Assembly: GCA_947499725.1 (NCBI GenBank)
Contig: CANMPK010000003.1
Location: 248,001-312,000 of the forward strand
From: an uncultured Paracoccaceae bacterium
GTDB lineage: Bacteria; Pseudomonadota; Alphaproteobacteria; Rhodobacterales; Rhodobacteraceae
DNA: 64,000 nucleotides
Reading direction: 5' to 3'
Shown piece by piece: positions 1 to 7,992 of this stretch. The notes beneath the pieces are model-generated. The model saw only the letters and a list, made by a program, of their open reading frames with translations, had not been told where the DNA came from and ran no database searches. Made by a program: the position numbers and the translations under genes. Every line of letters starts with the position of its first letter. Within the stretch, counting starts at the first letter, position 1.

Positions 1-3
1 CCT

Positions 4-981
4 ATGTCTCAGTCCCGTCTCACCCTCGCGGTTGATAGCGAACATATCGCTTGGCCGTCCGAAGGCCGCATTGCCGTATTCGCCCCTGTGGCAGGCATGG
101 ATCTCTCCAGCCTCCCGAAAGAGCGCTGCGTGATCATCCAAACGGTGAAAACCCATTACGACGCTTTCGAAGCCGCGGGTTGGTCCTGCGCGATTGCCCC
201 CGAAGGCGATTTTGCCGCCTCCGTGGTCTGCCTCACCCGCGCCAAAGCCCAAGCCCGTGGTTTCATCGCGCAAGCTGTGGCGCTTGGTGGGCAGGTGATT
301 GTCGACGGCCAAAAGACCGACGGCGCAGAATCCTTCCTAAAAGACTGCCGCAAACGCGCTGATGTCACGGCGGTTTTGTCAAAATCCCACGGCAAGCTTT
401 TTGCCTTCTCGGGCGGTGATTTCAGCGATTGGGCCATTGGCGACCCGACCGAAGTCGCCCCAGGCCTGATCACCGTGCCCGGTGTGTTCTCCGCAGATGG
501 CATCGATCCGGCCTCCGCCGCGCTTGTTGCTGCCTTGCCAGAGAAACTCGGCAAACAGGTCGCAGATTTGGGCGCAGGCTGGGGCTACCTGTCCAAAGCC
601 ATCCTTGAACGCGACACAGTCGAAACCCTTTATGCCGTCGAAGCCGACCACGCCGCGCTCACCTGCGCCAAGGCCAATGTCAGCGACGATCGCGCCGAAT
701 TCTTCTGGGCCGACGCCACCACATGGCAACCGCGTGCCAAAATGAACACCGTGGTGATGAACCCGCCGTTCCACACGGGCCGCAAAGCTGAACCAGACCT
801 AGGCCGTGCCTTCATCAGCGCCGCCGCCAAAATGCTGGCCCCAACCGGCCACCTTTGGCTCGTCGCCAACCGCCATCTTCCCTATGAGCCTCATTTAGAG
901 GCATGTTTTGCCAAAGTGCAGGAAGTTGCAGGCGACAATCGGTTCAAAATCTTGCACGCAGAGCGCCCATCTCGCAAGTAA
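4..981 (+). CDS. rsmC: 16S rRNA guanine-N2 methyltransferase RsmC-like
   Basis: Class I SAM-dependent methyltransferase of the RsmC/RlmG type, whose family member RsmC makes m2G1207 on 16S rRNA of the 30S subunit. The C-terminal Rossmann domain carries the SAM loop DLGAGWG at residues 188-194 and the catalytic NPPF at 253-256. The N-terminal half (about 1-150) is the degenerate duplicated methyltransferase domain usual in RsmC. Length (325 aa) fits the family. The start is the first ATG in the window, and MSQSRLTL looks like a genuine N terminus, but the upstream region is cut off so the RBS cannot be seen. Assignment to RsmC rather than RlmG is by similarity only. Confidence 0.8.
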   Translation: MSQSRLTLAVDSEHIAWPSEGRIAVFAPVAGMDLSSLPKERCVIIQTVKTHYDAFEAAGWSCAIAPEGDFAASVVCLTRAKAQARGFIAQAVALGGQVIVDGQKTDGAESFLKDCRKRADVTAVLSKSHGKLFAFSGGDFSDWAIGDPTEVAPGLITVPGVFSADGIDPASAALVAALPEKLGKQVADLGAGWGYLSKAILERDTVETLYAVEADHAALTCAKANVSDDRAEFFWADATTWQPRAKMNTVVMNPPFHTGRKAEPDLGRAFISAAAKMLAPTGHLWLVANRHLPYEPHLEACFAKVQEVAGDNRFKILHAERPSRK

Positions 982-1024
982 TCCGAATTCGGCGTAACCT
1001 GCCGCAGAATCAACGGGGATAGAT

Positions 1025-1831
1025 ATGTCATTTTCAATCGCTGGAAAGACCGCCATCGTGACCGGAGCCGCCAACGGCATTGGTCTGGCGATCAGCCGAG
1101 AATTTGCCGAACATGGCGCCAATGTCATGATGGTGGATATGGATGACAAACAGCTCGCCAAAGAAGTCAAAGGCCTGCCCGAAGACGGCAATGTGCGCCA
1201 CTTCTCTGGAGATCTGCGCGAACGCCTGACCATCGCGAACCTATTGTCCGCCACCATCGATGCCTTTGAAGGCGTTGACATTTTGGTCAATGCCAGCCGC
1301 CAAATCATGCGCACCGATCCGCTGGATATGGATGACGACAGCATCCCTACCATGCTTTCGCAAAACCTGATGACATCCCTGCGCATCAGCCAAGCCGTGG
1401 CCAAACGCATGATCAAACAGTCCGAGGAAAACGGCAATTCCGACGCGCCCGTGGGCGCCATCGTGAACATGTCCTCCATCGCTGCCTGCCGCACCAACCC
1501 TGATCTGATGGGCTATTCCATGGCCACTGCGGCACTCGAACAAATGACACGCGGCCTTGCCACCGCTCTGGCGCCAAACCGCATCCGCGTAAACGCCGTG
1601 GCCTTTGGCTCTGTCATGAGCGCAAGCCTGCAACATATCCTCAAAGAATACCCCGATTATCGCGACGATATCGAGGCGCACACCCCACTGGGCCGCATCG
1701 CCCCTCCGACAGAGCTGGCTGAAACCGTCCGCTACCTGTCCTCTGATGCCTCCGCCTTTGTGACAGGGCAGGTGATCACGGTCGACGGTGGCCGTACCCT
1801 GCTGGATCCCGTGCGTTCTCCAGCCCACTAA
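1025..1831 (+). CDS. SDR-family oxidoreductase lacking the catalytic lysine
   Basis: Classical-length (268 aa) short-chain dehydrogenase/reductase. The cofactor-binding TGxxxGIG motif is at residues 13-20, and Ser151 and Tyr164 of the active site are present. The lysine expected four residues after the tyrosine is Thr168, and the usual NNAG is altered to VNAS at 88-91. Canonical proton relay is therefore doubtful. It sits directly upstream of hemF with a 19-base gap, so the two are probably co-transcribed. Its substrate cannot be read from the sequence. It could be a divergent enzyme or a non-catalytic NAD(P)-binding protein. Confidence 0.75.
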   Translation: MSFSIAGKTAIVTGAANGIGLAISREFAEHGANVMMVDMDDKQLAKEVKGLPEDGNVRHFSGDLRERLTIANLLSATIDAFEGVDILVNASRQIMRTDPLDMDDDSIPTMLSQNLMTSLRISQAVAKRMIKQSEENGNSDAPVGAIVNMSSIAACRTNPDLMGYSMATAALEQMTRGLATALAPNRIRVNAVAFGSVMSASLQHILKEYPDYRDDIEAHTPLGRIAPPTELAETVRYLSSDASAFVTGQVITVDGGRTLLDPVRSPAH

Positions 1832-1850
1832 GCGCTGCAAAGGAAAGACT

Positions 1851-2744
1851 ATGGCCGACATGATGGACACTCAAAAGGCGCAGGCCAGCGCTTGGTTCCG
1901 CAGCTTGCGCGATCAAATCGTTGAGGCCTTCGAAACCCTCGAAGCCAACCACGACACCGGCCCTTTCGCCGATCAACCAGCCGGCGCCTTTGAGGTCACA
2001 GAAACCAAACGCGCCTCAGACGATGGCTCTGACGCAGGTGGTGGCCTAATGTCCGTCATGCGCGGCGGTCGCGTCTTTGAAAAAGTCGGCGTGAATGTCT
2101 CAACCGTCTACGGCACCTTGGGCGAACGCGCGCAAAACGCGATGGCCGCGCGCAAAGGCCTGCCGGGCATGAAGGAAGACCCGCGCTTTTGGGCAGCGGG
2201 AATCTCGCTGGTGGCGCATATGCAAAACCCGCATTGCCCAGCGGTTCACATGAACACCCGCATGTTCTGGACACCGCACGCATGGTGGTTCGGCGGCGGC
2301 TCTGATCTGAACCCATGCCTTGAATACGATGAGGACACAGCGCATTTCCACGCCGTACAAAAAGAGCATTGCGACAAACACGATCCCGCCCAGTATCCGC
2401 GCCTTAAGAAATGGGCGGATGAATATTTCTACATCCCGCACCGCAACCGCGCCCGCGGCGTGGGCGGCATCTTCCTAGATGACCATTGCACCGGCGATTG
2501 GGACGCAGATTTCGCCTTCATCCAAGACATCGGCCGCGCCTTTTTGCCTGCCTATGTACCGCTCGTTGAAAAACGTCGCCCAGATGCCTTTGGCGAAGCG
2601 GAAAAAGACGCCCAGCTCGTGCATCGCGGCCTCTATGCGGAATACAATCTGGTCTATGATCGCGGCACCAAATTTGGCCTCGAAACCGGTCATGACGCAA
2701 ATGCCGTATTGATGAGCCTGCCGCCTCTGGCGAAGTGGGTGTAA
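1851..2744 (+). CDS. hemF: oxygen-dependent coproporphyrinogen III oxidase
   Basis: HemF converts coproporphyrinogen III to protoporphyrinogen IX by two O2-dependent oxidative decarboxylations, late in haem (and in phototrophs bacteriochlorophyll) synthesis; it is cytosolic. The 297-aa length matches the family. Recognisable blocks include the RGGRVFEKVGVNVS segment near residues 71-84, FGGGSDLNP and GGIFLDDH. The chosen ATG follows AAGGAAAG with good spacing; an in-frame upstream reading overlaps the SDR gene and is unlikely. A weak hairpin follows the stop. The gene is probably in a two-gene unit with the SDR. Confidence 0.95.
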   Translation: MADMMDTQKAQASAWFRSLRDQIVEAFETLEANHDTGPFADQPAGAFEVTETKRASDDGSDAGGGLMSVMRGGRVFEKVGVNVSTVYGTLGERAQNAMAARKGLPGMKEDPRFWAAGISLVAHMQNPHCPAVHMNTRMFWTPHAWWFGGGSDLNPCLEYDEDTAHFHAVQKEHCDKHDPAQYPRLKKWADEYFYIPHRNRARGVGGIFLDDHCTGDWDADFAFIQDIGRAFLPAYVPLVEKRRPDAFGEAEKDAQLVHRGLYAEYNLVYDRGTKFGLETGHDANAVLMSLPPLAKWV

Positions 2745-2755
2745 CCCTATCGCTC

Positions 2756-2785
2756 AGACGTTTGCTCTGCGGAGCAGGCGTCTTT
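2756..2785 (+). terminator. weak hairpin after hemF
   Basis: AGACG-ttt-GCTC-tgcg-GAGC-agg-CGTCT forms a two-part hairpin 11 bases after the hemF stop, with only a short T run behind it. It may act as a terminator, but it is weaker than others in the window. Confidence 0.35.
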
Positions 2786-2895
2786 GCACGCCGATGTCTA
2801 AAAGCGGCAGGGCACAGAATGTGACTTAAGGTCAGTACTTGCACCTTGGGCCAATCAGACTAGGTTTTTTTCGACCCAAAACGAAAAGATTTCCT

Positions 2896-3522
2896 ATGCT
2901 TTCTGATTTAATGACATGGCGTTATTCCGCCAAAGCCTATGACCCAAACAAAAAACTCAGCGATGACCAGCTCAACGCGATTTTGCAATCCATCCAACTG
3001 ACCCCCACCTCGTCGGGCAGTCAGCCTTTCGAGGTCTTTGTCATTACCAATCCAGAAACACGCAAAAATCTGGGTCTGATGGGGATGAACCAAGGCTGCG
3101 TCGATGATTGCAGCCATGTTTTGGTTTTCGCCAGCTGGGACAATTACACAGCAGAACGTATCGACGCCATTAGCGATCTAACCGCCGCCACCCGCGGGCC
3201 GAACGATATGATCAGCCAGTATTACGAACGTGTTAAAGCGCTCTATCTGCCACGCGATGCCCATACCAACGCAGAACATACGGCGCGCCAAACCTATATC
3301 GCGATGGGCTTTGCAATGCTGGCCGCGGCTGAACAAAAGGTCGATGCCACGCCAATGGAAGGCTTTGACCCCGCAGTGGCGGATGAAACGCTTGGGCTGA
3401 AGGAAAAGGGCCTGAAGTCGCAGTTAGTCCTGACGCTCGGATTTCGGGGCGAAAACGATTGGCTGGAAAAGCTGCCCAAAGTGCGCAAATCCGACGCGGA
3501 TATGTTCACCTACATCGACTGA
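2896..3522 (+). CDS. nitroreductase-family NAD(P)H oxidoreductase
   Basis: FMN-dependent nitroreductase fold (NfsB-like), 208 aa, which in the family reduces nitro groups, quinones or flavins with NAD(P)H. The N terminus MLSDLMTWRYSAKAYDP carries the RRSxRxF-like phosphate-binding region (RYSAKAY, residues 9-15), and LTPTSSGSQPFEVFV is the usual FMN-binding strand. Later blocks (ARQTYIAMGFAMLAAAEQ, QLVLTLGFRGENDW) also fit. The ATG at 2896 is chosen because the conserved domain begins there. It has its own transcription unit, followed by a strong terminator. The physiological substrate is unknown. Confidence 0.85.
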   Translation: MLSDLMTWRYSAKAYDPNKKLSDDQLNAILQSIQLTPTSSGSQPFEVFVITNPETRKNLGLMGMNQGCVDDCSHVLVFASWDNYTAERIDAISDLTAATRGPNDMISQYYERVKALYLPRDAHTNAEHTARQTYIAMGFAMLAAAEQKVDATPMEGFDPAVADETLGLKEKGLKSQLVLTLGFRGENDWLEKLPKVRKSDADMFTYID

Positions 3523-3557
3523 TCACAGCGCCAAATCTAATTGCTTAACGCATATGC

Positions 3558-3594
3558 AAAAAGACGCGCAGCCCTCGGCTGGCGCGTCTTTTTT
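3558..3594. terminator. strong bidirectional-looking terminator
   Basis: AAAAAGACGCGC and AGCC pair with GGCT and GCGCGTCTTTTTT (one bulged G), with a CTC loop, flanked by A and T runs on both sides. It closes the nitroreductase unit 35 bases after its stop. Confidence 0.85.
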
Positions 3595-3650
3595 CTAGCC
3601 AAATGTCTGCGCCCCGCTAAGGTAAGCGCGCATACATTAAGGACTTTCCC

Positions 3651-4265
3651 ATGACTGACATCACCCTCTTCGGCCACCCTGATTCCGGACACGCGTGCAA
3701 AGTTGCGTTGGCTCTGTCTCTGGCAGGTTTGAAACACCGCACGGTCTGGGTCGATATCTGGGCCGATCCCGAAACCCGCCCTGCGGAATTTCTTGCCGCC
3801 AGCCCCCTGCGCGAAGTGCCGCTTTTGCAAATCGACGGCACCTCCTACACCCAATCCGGCGCGATCCTTCTGATGCTGGCCACCCGCTTTGGCGTCCTAG
3901 GTGGCGATGATACCGCCAGCCTGCAACGGGGCCGAGAGCTTTTGATGTGGGAGGCCAACCGCCTCGGCATGTGCGTGCCGCAGCTCAAAGAAAACCAGCG
4001 CACCAAAGGCGAAGGCTTTCCGGCTGGCAGCATCGAATGGCTCGAAGGGCGCTTCGCGGTGGATGCCAAGAACTTCGCAACGCTTCTGGGCGATGCGCCT
4101 TATTTTCATGGCGAAACACCGGGCTTCGCCGATTGCGCGATCTGGGGCTACGGCCAATGGATCACCGAGGCAGGCATGACGCCCAACACCGCCATGTCCG
4201 GCTGGATCAGCCGCATGCGCGCGCTGCCGGAAATGAAAACACCGGCGGAATTCTTCCCCACCTAA
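3651..4265 (+). CDS. glutathione S-transferase family protein
   Basis: 204-aa GST-like protein. The N-terminal thioredoxin-like domain (about 1-78) begins with the ITLFGHPDSGHACKV strand-turn-helix, where Ser or Cys could be the glutathione-activating residue. The cis-proline block REVPLLQIDG and the TQSGAIL segment bind glutathione in relatives, and the helical C-terminal domain follows. GSTs conjugate glutathione or act as peroxidases or reductases in the cytosol; the substrate is not predictable here. A terminator precedes it. Its stop overlaps the stop of the convergent ferric-reductase-like gene by four bases. Confidence 0.85.
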   Translation: MTDITLFGHPDSGHACKVALALSLAGLKHRTVWVDIWADPETRPAEFLAASPLREVPLLQIDGTSYTQSGAILLMLATRFGVLGGDDTASLQRGRELLMWEANRLGMCVPQLKENQRTKGEGFPAGSIEWLEGRFAVDAKNFATLLGDAPYFHGETPGFADCAIWGYGQWITEAGMTPNTAMSGWISRMRALPEMKTPAEFFPT

Positions 4266-4840
4266 CGCCGGATCTGATCCATCAACACCTTGGCGCTGAC
4301 CAGCACAAGCCCCAGCGCCAAGGCATATTTGCTGATCACCTCCATCGTGCCAACAATCAGCACCGCATGGGCCACCGTACCGCCCATAATCACCAGTGCC
4401 GTGCCCATATGCACCCAGCGCCAGCGCTTCCACGACAAGCGCCCGCGCTGCCGCAACACACCCAACACAGCGGTCAAAACCAAAGCCCACATGGCCAGAA
4501 CACCCCACAGCGAAAACGGCGTGGGCGAGACAAACAGCAGCGCATCCACCACATCCGGCGGGCTGGTCAGCCAAAGCCCCGCCACATGCGCCAGCACCGC
4601 CATCAACACCAAAACCCCCACGAAACGATGCACCCGCCGCGCCACGCGCGGGCGCAGCCCTGGCAAATAGCCACCCATCGCCAAAGGCTGCACCACAAGC
4701 AGCCCCATGGCGAAAATCCCAGCAAATCCAGCGAAAATATAGATACCCGACCGCCACGCCAACAGCGGGCTCAGCGCCGCCAACACCATCGGCACCAAAA
4801 TAGCCGCGGAAACAGCGCTCCAGACCAGAAGGGCGCGCAT
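4262..4840 (-). CDS. ferric-reductase-like transmembrane protein
   Basis: 192-aa integral membrane protein with about five or six hydrophobic helices. Paired histidines lie in RRVHRFVG, LAHVAG, WVHMG and VAHAVL, the pattern of two b-type haems in the ferric reductase-like/cytochrome b561 membrane fold. In such families the haems move electrons across the inner membrane to a periplasmic partner. It starts three bases after the stop of the upstream Tat-signal protein, so the two are almost certainly translated together. Acceptor and donor are unknown. Confidence 0.75.
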   Translation of the reverse strand: MRALLVWSAVSAAILVPMVLAALSPLLAWRSGIYIFAGFAGIFAMGLLVVQPLAMGGYLPGLRPRVARRVHRFVGVLVLMAVLAHVAGLWLTSPPDVVDALLFVSPTPFSLWGVLAMWALVLTAVLGVLRQRGRLSWKRWRWVHMGTALVIMGGTVAHAVLIVGTMEVISKYALALGLVLVSAKVLMDQIRR

Positions 4841-4843
4841 CCC

Positions 4844-5323
4844 TTAGGCTGGCTGCAACACAAAGTTGGCCTCAAGCGAGGTGTCATTCGGGCTGCTCAT
4901 CAAAGGGCGCAGGAACACGGTTTTGAACTCCGCGCTATCATAGGCCAAATGCCCATGCGCCTGCCCAAAGGCCGGCACGATCTGCGGCATTTCCAAACGG
5001 TACATGCCGTTTTCATCACTCAAGGTCGCCCCATGGCTATGTGGGTCACGCTCGTGACCTTCCGTGGTATGCGCCCAAACCTGAATACGCTGCCCCGCCA
5101 AAGGCGCACCATCCCCCGCACGGCGCACAGAGCCATACATGATAAAACCACCCCCACCGATCTTTTCCACAATCGGCGCATCCGGCAGATAGTTATTCGA
5201 TCCGCCCCGCATACTACGCGTTGGCGCAAGGCCTTGCGCCCGTGCAGGCAAGCTTAAACCACCAGCCACCGTGGCGGCAGAGCCAGCAATAAACAAACGT
5301 CGGGAAGGGGTCTTAAACGCCAT
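4844..5323 (-). CDS. Tat-exported intradiol-dioxygenase-like protein
   Basis: 159-aa protein with a twin-arginine signal (SRRLFIAGSAATVAGG, residues 7-22) followed by AQG, so it is probably exported folded. The rest resembles the beta-sandwich of intradiol ring-cleavage dioxygenases such as protocatechuate 3,4-dioxygenase. A HxH (AHGH) is in the place of the two iron-binding histidines, but both iron-binding tyrosines of the classical enzymes seem to be absent (VPAF replaces PGPY). The function is therefore open. The ATG at 5323 has GGAG about eight bases upstream and starts exactly at the signal peptide. It is operonic with the ferric-reductase-like gene. Confidence 0.75.
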   Translation of the reverse strand: MAFKTPSRRLFIAGSAATVAGGLSLPARAQGLAPTRSMRGGSNNYLPDAPIVEKIGGGGFIMYGSVRRAGDGAPLAGQRIQVWAHTTEGHERDPHSHGATLSDENGMYRLEMPQIVPAFGQAHGHLAYDSAEFKTVFLRPLMSSPNDTSLEANFVLQPA

Positions 5324-5528
5324 GTGAAATCTCCGAAACGAATATACGCAGTCAATGCACAAGGGCCGCGCCCTCTGAGTCTCATCTATAGAATAAGCCG
5401 CCTGCGCATTTTTCCCAACCCAAGCCCGCCGCTTTCCGCCCATTCCCCCTTCACATTCTTACGAGAGCGCCTCGCATCCACCAGCCCCAACCCACAAGCA
5501 TTTTGGGACTAGAGGCTGCTTTCCCCCT

Positions 5529-6758
5529 GTGACATGGTCGCTCCAAACCGATGTAAGAACAGAGGCCCCCGTGCTTAAAGATTTTACCCCAACAGCCTTT
5601 TACATGGGCCTCATGGCCGCCTTCGTTGGCTTTTCATCGTCTTTTGCCATCATCCTTGCAGGCCTCACCAAAGCAGGGGCCACAGATGCCCAAGCCGCGA
5701 CGGGCCTTATGTTTGCCACTTTGGGCATGGGGATTTGCAGCATCTGGCTTCCCTTGATCACCCGCACCCCTGCGGCTGTGGCGTGGTCCACACCGGGCGG
5801 CGCATTCTTGGCAGCAGCCATTGCGCTGCCAGGAGGCTTTGCCGAGGCTGTCGGCGCCATGATCATGTGCGCTGGTCTGATCGTGCTGACGGGTGTTGTG
5901 CCCGCCTTGGGTCGCGTGGTGTCGGCAATCCCCAAACCCATCGCCAGCGCCTTGCTGGCAGGGGTCTTGCTGAAACTCTGCCTCGCGCCCGCCTTGGCGC
6001 TGGGCCTCGATCCCATCCTCTTCCTGCCCGTGATGGTCGCGTGGATTGCGGGTCTGTTCATCAATCGCCTTTTGGCCATGCCCGCCGCGTTGGTGGCCTT
6101 CGTGATCGTCATGGCACTCTCGCTTGATCCTGCCGCAAACGACGCAGCCACAGCGCAATTGATCCCCGCCTTTGAATGGGTCATGCCGATCTTCACGTTG
6201 CACGGTCTGATCTCTGTCGCCGTGCCGCTTTATTTGGTCACCATGGCAGGCCAAAACATTCCGGGCTTTGCGATGCTCGAACTCAATGGCTATCCGGTGC
6301 GCCGAGCGCCCATGATCCGCAACACCGGCCTCATGAGCCTTGCCATCGCGCCCTTCGGTTCCGTGCCCGTGAACATGTCAGCGATCACCGCTGGCCTCAT
6401 GGCAGGCGAAGACGCAGGCCGCGATCCATCTGCCAGATACTGGGCCGCGATTGTCTCTGGTGTGGTCTATGTCGGCTTGGCCTTTGCCACGGGTCTTGTG
6501 ACCCATCTGGCCAGCCTCGCGCCGAGCACGCTGATCACAGGCGTTGCAGGCCTCGCGCTGGTGCCGGCATTCGTCGGGTCTATGTCTGGCGCGTTCAAAG
6601 ACCAAGACCAACTCGAAGCGCCCGCACTCACCTTTTTGATCACCGCCAGCGGCATGACCTTGCTCGGCGTCAGCGGCGCCTTCTGGGGCATCCTTGCAGG
6701 GGTGATTATTTGGGTGGTGAAAGCCAGCAAGAAAACCGGTGAAGGGAAGGGGGGCTAA
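5529..6758 (+). CDS. BenE-type benzoate/H+ symporter family transporter
   Basis: 409-aa membrane protein with about 12 hydrophobic segments. It matches the BenE family: FYMGLMAAFVGFSSSFAI at the N terminus, TPGGAFLAAA in the middle and ENISAIT-like PVNMSAITAGLMAG near residue 280. Family members take up benzoate or related compounds with protons. The start is uncertain: GTG at 5529 gives this length, but GTG at 5571 lies right before the conserved domain. The gene stands alone with no aromatic catabolic genes beside it, so benzoate as substrate is only inferred. Confidence 0.8.
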   Translation: MTWSLQTDVRTEAPVLKDFTPTAFYMGLMAAFVGFSSSFAIILAGLTKAGATDAQAATGLMFATLGMGICSIWLPLITRTPAAVAWSTPGGAFLAAAIALPGGFAEAVGAMIMCAGLIVLTGVVPALGRVVSAIPKPIASALLAGVLLKLCLAPALALGLDPILFLPVMVAWIAGLFINRLLAMPAALVAFVIVMALSLDPAANDAATAQLIPAFEWVMPIFTLHGLISVAVPLYLVTMAGQNIPGFAMLELNGYPVRRAPMIRNTGLMSLAIAPFGSVPVNMSAITAGLMAGEDAGRDPSARYWAAIVSGVVYVGLAFATGLVTHLASLAPSTLITGVAGLALVPAFVGSMSGAFKDQDQLEAPALTFLITASGMTLLGVSGAFWGILAGVIIWVVKASKKTGEGKGG

Positions 6759-6811
6759 GCGCCTCACTGTTCCCTTAACGCTCAAATTTCGGGCAACCCT
6801 GCCTCTGATGT

Positions 6812-6868
6812 CGAATTGTACATTTCAGCATCTGAAAAGCACGAATTGTCACATTAACAAAAAGTTAG
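6812..6868. promoter_or_regulatory. repeat cluster between benE-like gene and hemC
   Basis: Within a 164-base gap lie two copies of CGAATTGT (6812-6819, 6842-6849) flanking a 6-3-6 palindrome TTTCAG-cat-CTGAAA (6823-6837). Next comes TTAA-N7-TTAG (6854-6868), one mismatch from the CtrA consensus TTAA-N7-TTAA. Both neighbouring genes end here (convergent), so a simple promoter is not expected. Confidence 0.35.
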
Positions 6869-6922
6869 GTATCCAAACGCAGGTCGGCGAAACGCGCAAC
6901 GGTTTCGCCGCGAAACGTTGGC

Positions 6923-7879
6923 TTATTTATGATCAAAGAAGTTGTCGCCCGCTTCTTTCAGCAAGGCTTCACCTAGATCACGGCCCAAAGCCTCAGCCTG
7001 TTCCAAAGGCGCAACGCCTTCGGTCTGCAAAGCGGCAGAACCGTCGGTCTTTAGGATCTCACCCCGCAAGTGAATCTGCGTGCCTTTGATCTCGGAAAGC
7101 GCCGCAATCGGCGTCTCGCAAGACCCATCCAAAGCACGCAAAAACGCCCGTTCGCACAGCACGCGAATGGCAGTTTTCTCGTGGTGAATGGTCGCCAACA
7201 AACCGAGCGCACGTTCATCATCCGCGCGGCATTCAATCCCAATGGCGCCTTGGGCGACAGCAGGCAACATTTCATCCGGCTCAATCGCAGAGCTTGCCTT
7301 GTCTTCCATGCCCAAACGGCTCAGGCCCGCCATGGCAAGAAAGGTACAGTCCGCCACGCCATCACCCAATTTTTTAAGGCGCGTTTGCACATTTCCGCGA
7401 AATTCTATGCAGGTCAAATCAGGGCGCACGCGCTTCAGTTGGGCGCGGCGACGCAAAGAAGACGTGCCAACAATTGCGCCTTCTGGCAGGTCTGTCAGCG
7501 TCTTATATTTTGGTGAAACAAACGCATCGCGCACGTCCTCGCGCGGCAAGAAAGTTTGGAAAACCAACCCCACTGGCTGCTCGGTTGGCATGTCCTTGGA
7601 ACTATGCACCGCGATGTCGATATCCCCGCGCAGCATGGCTTCTTCGATCTCTTTGGTGAACAGGCCTTTGTTGCCGATTTCTTTCAGCGGGCGATCCGCA
7701 CTGATCATCTGGCGATCGTCGCCTGTGGTGTGGATCACCACAATATCAAAGGCGTTTTCCGGCAGGTTCAAAACCCCAATCAAACGGTCCCGCGTTTCAT
7801 AGGCTTGCGCCAATGCTAGCGGAGAGCCGCGTGTGCCAATTTTCAAGGGCGAGTCGGGGGTCGGTAACGTCAAAGTCAT
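6923..7879 (-). CDS. hemC: hydroxymethylbilane synthase (porphobilinogen deaminase)
   Basis: HemC joins four porphobilinogen molecules into hydroxymethylbilane, the linear tetrapyrrole precursor, in the cytosol. The 318-aa protein has the N-terminal KIGTRGSPLALAQA block at 13-26, the VHSSKDMPTE block near 92-101, GTSSLRRRAQL, and Cys254 in DGSCETP, which covalently holds the dipyrromethane cofactor. The gene is divergent from hemE with 113 bases between start codons, so both could share a control region. The C-terminal part is normal length. Confidence 0.96.
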   Translation of the reverse strand: MTLTLPTPDSPLKIGTRGSPLALAQAYETRDRLIGVLNLPENAFDIVVIHTTGDDRQMISADRPLKEIGNKGLFTKEIEEAMLRGDIDIAVHSSKDMPTEQPVGLVFQTFLPREDVRDAFVSPKYKTLTDLPEGAIVGTSSLRRRAQLKRVRPDLTCIEFRGNVQTRLKKLGDGVADCTFLAMAGLSRLGMEDKASSAIEPDEMLPAVAQGAIGIECRADDERALGLLATIHHEKTAIRVLCERAFLRALDGSCETPIAALSEIKGTQIHLRGEILKTDGSAALQTEGVAPLEQAEALGRDLGEALLKEAGDNFFDHK

Positions 7880-7992
7880 GCCATCGGTCTAATCGCGCCA
7901 GATTGTCCTGACAAGCGGATTAGCCTTTCGCGACCCTTGACTTCTTGCCGCAACCACGAGACCTACCTTTTGAAAGCAGAATGAGGTGAAAA

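Noticed and set aside
3947-5257. 436-codon plus-strand open frame
   Set aside because: Overlaps GST in another frame and is antisense to the ferric-reductase-like and Tat-signal genes; the translation is His/Gln/Pro-rich low complexity.
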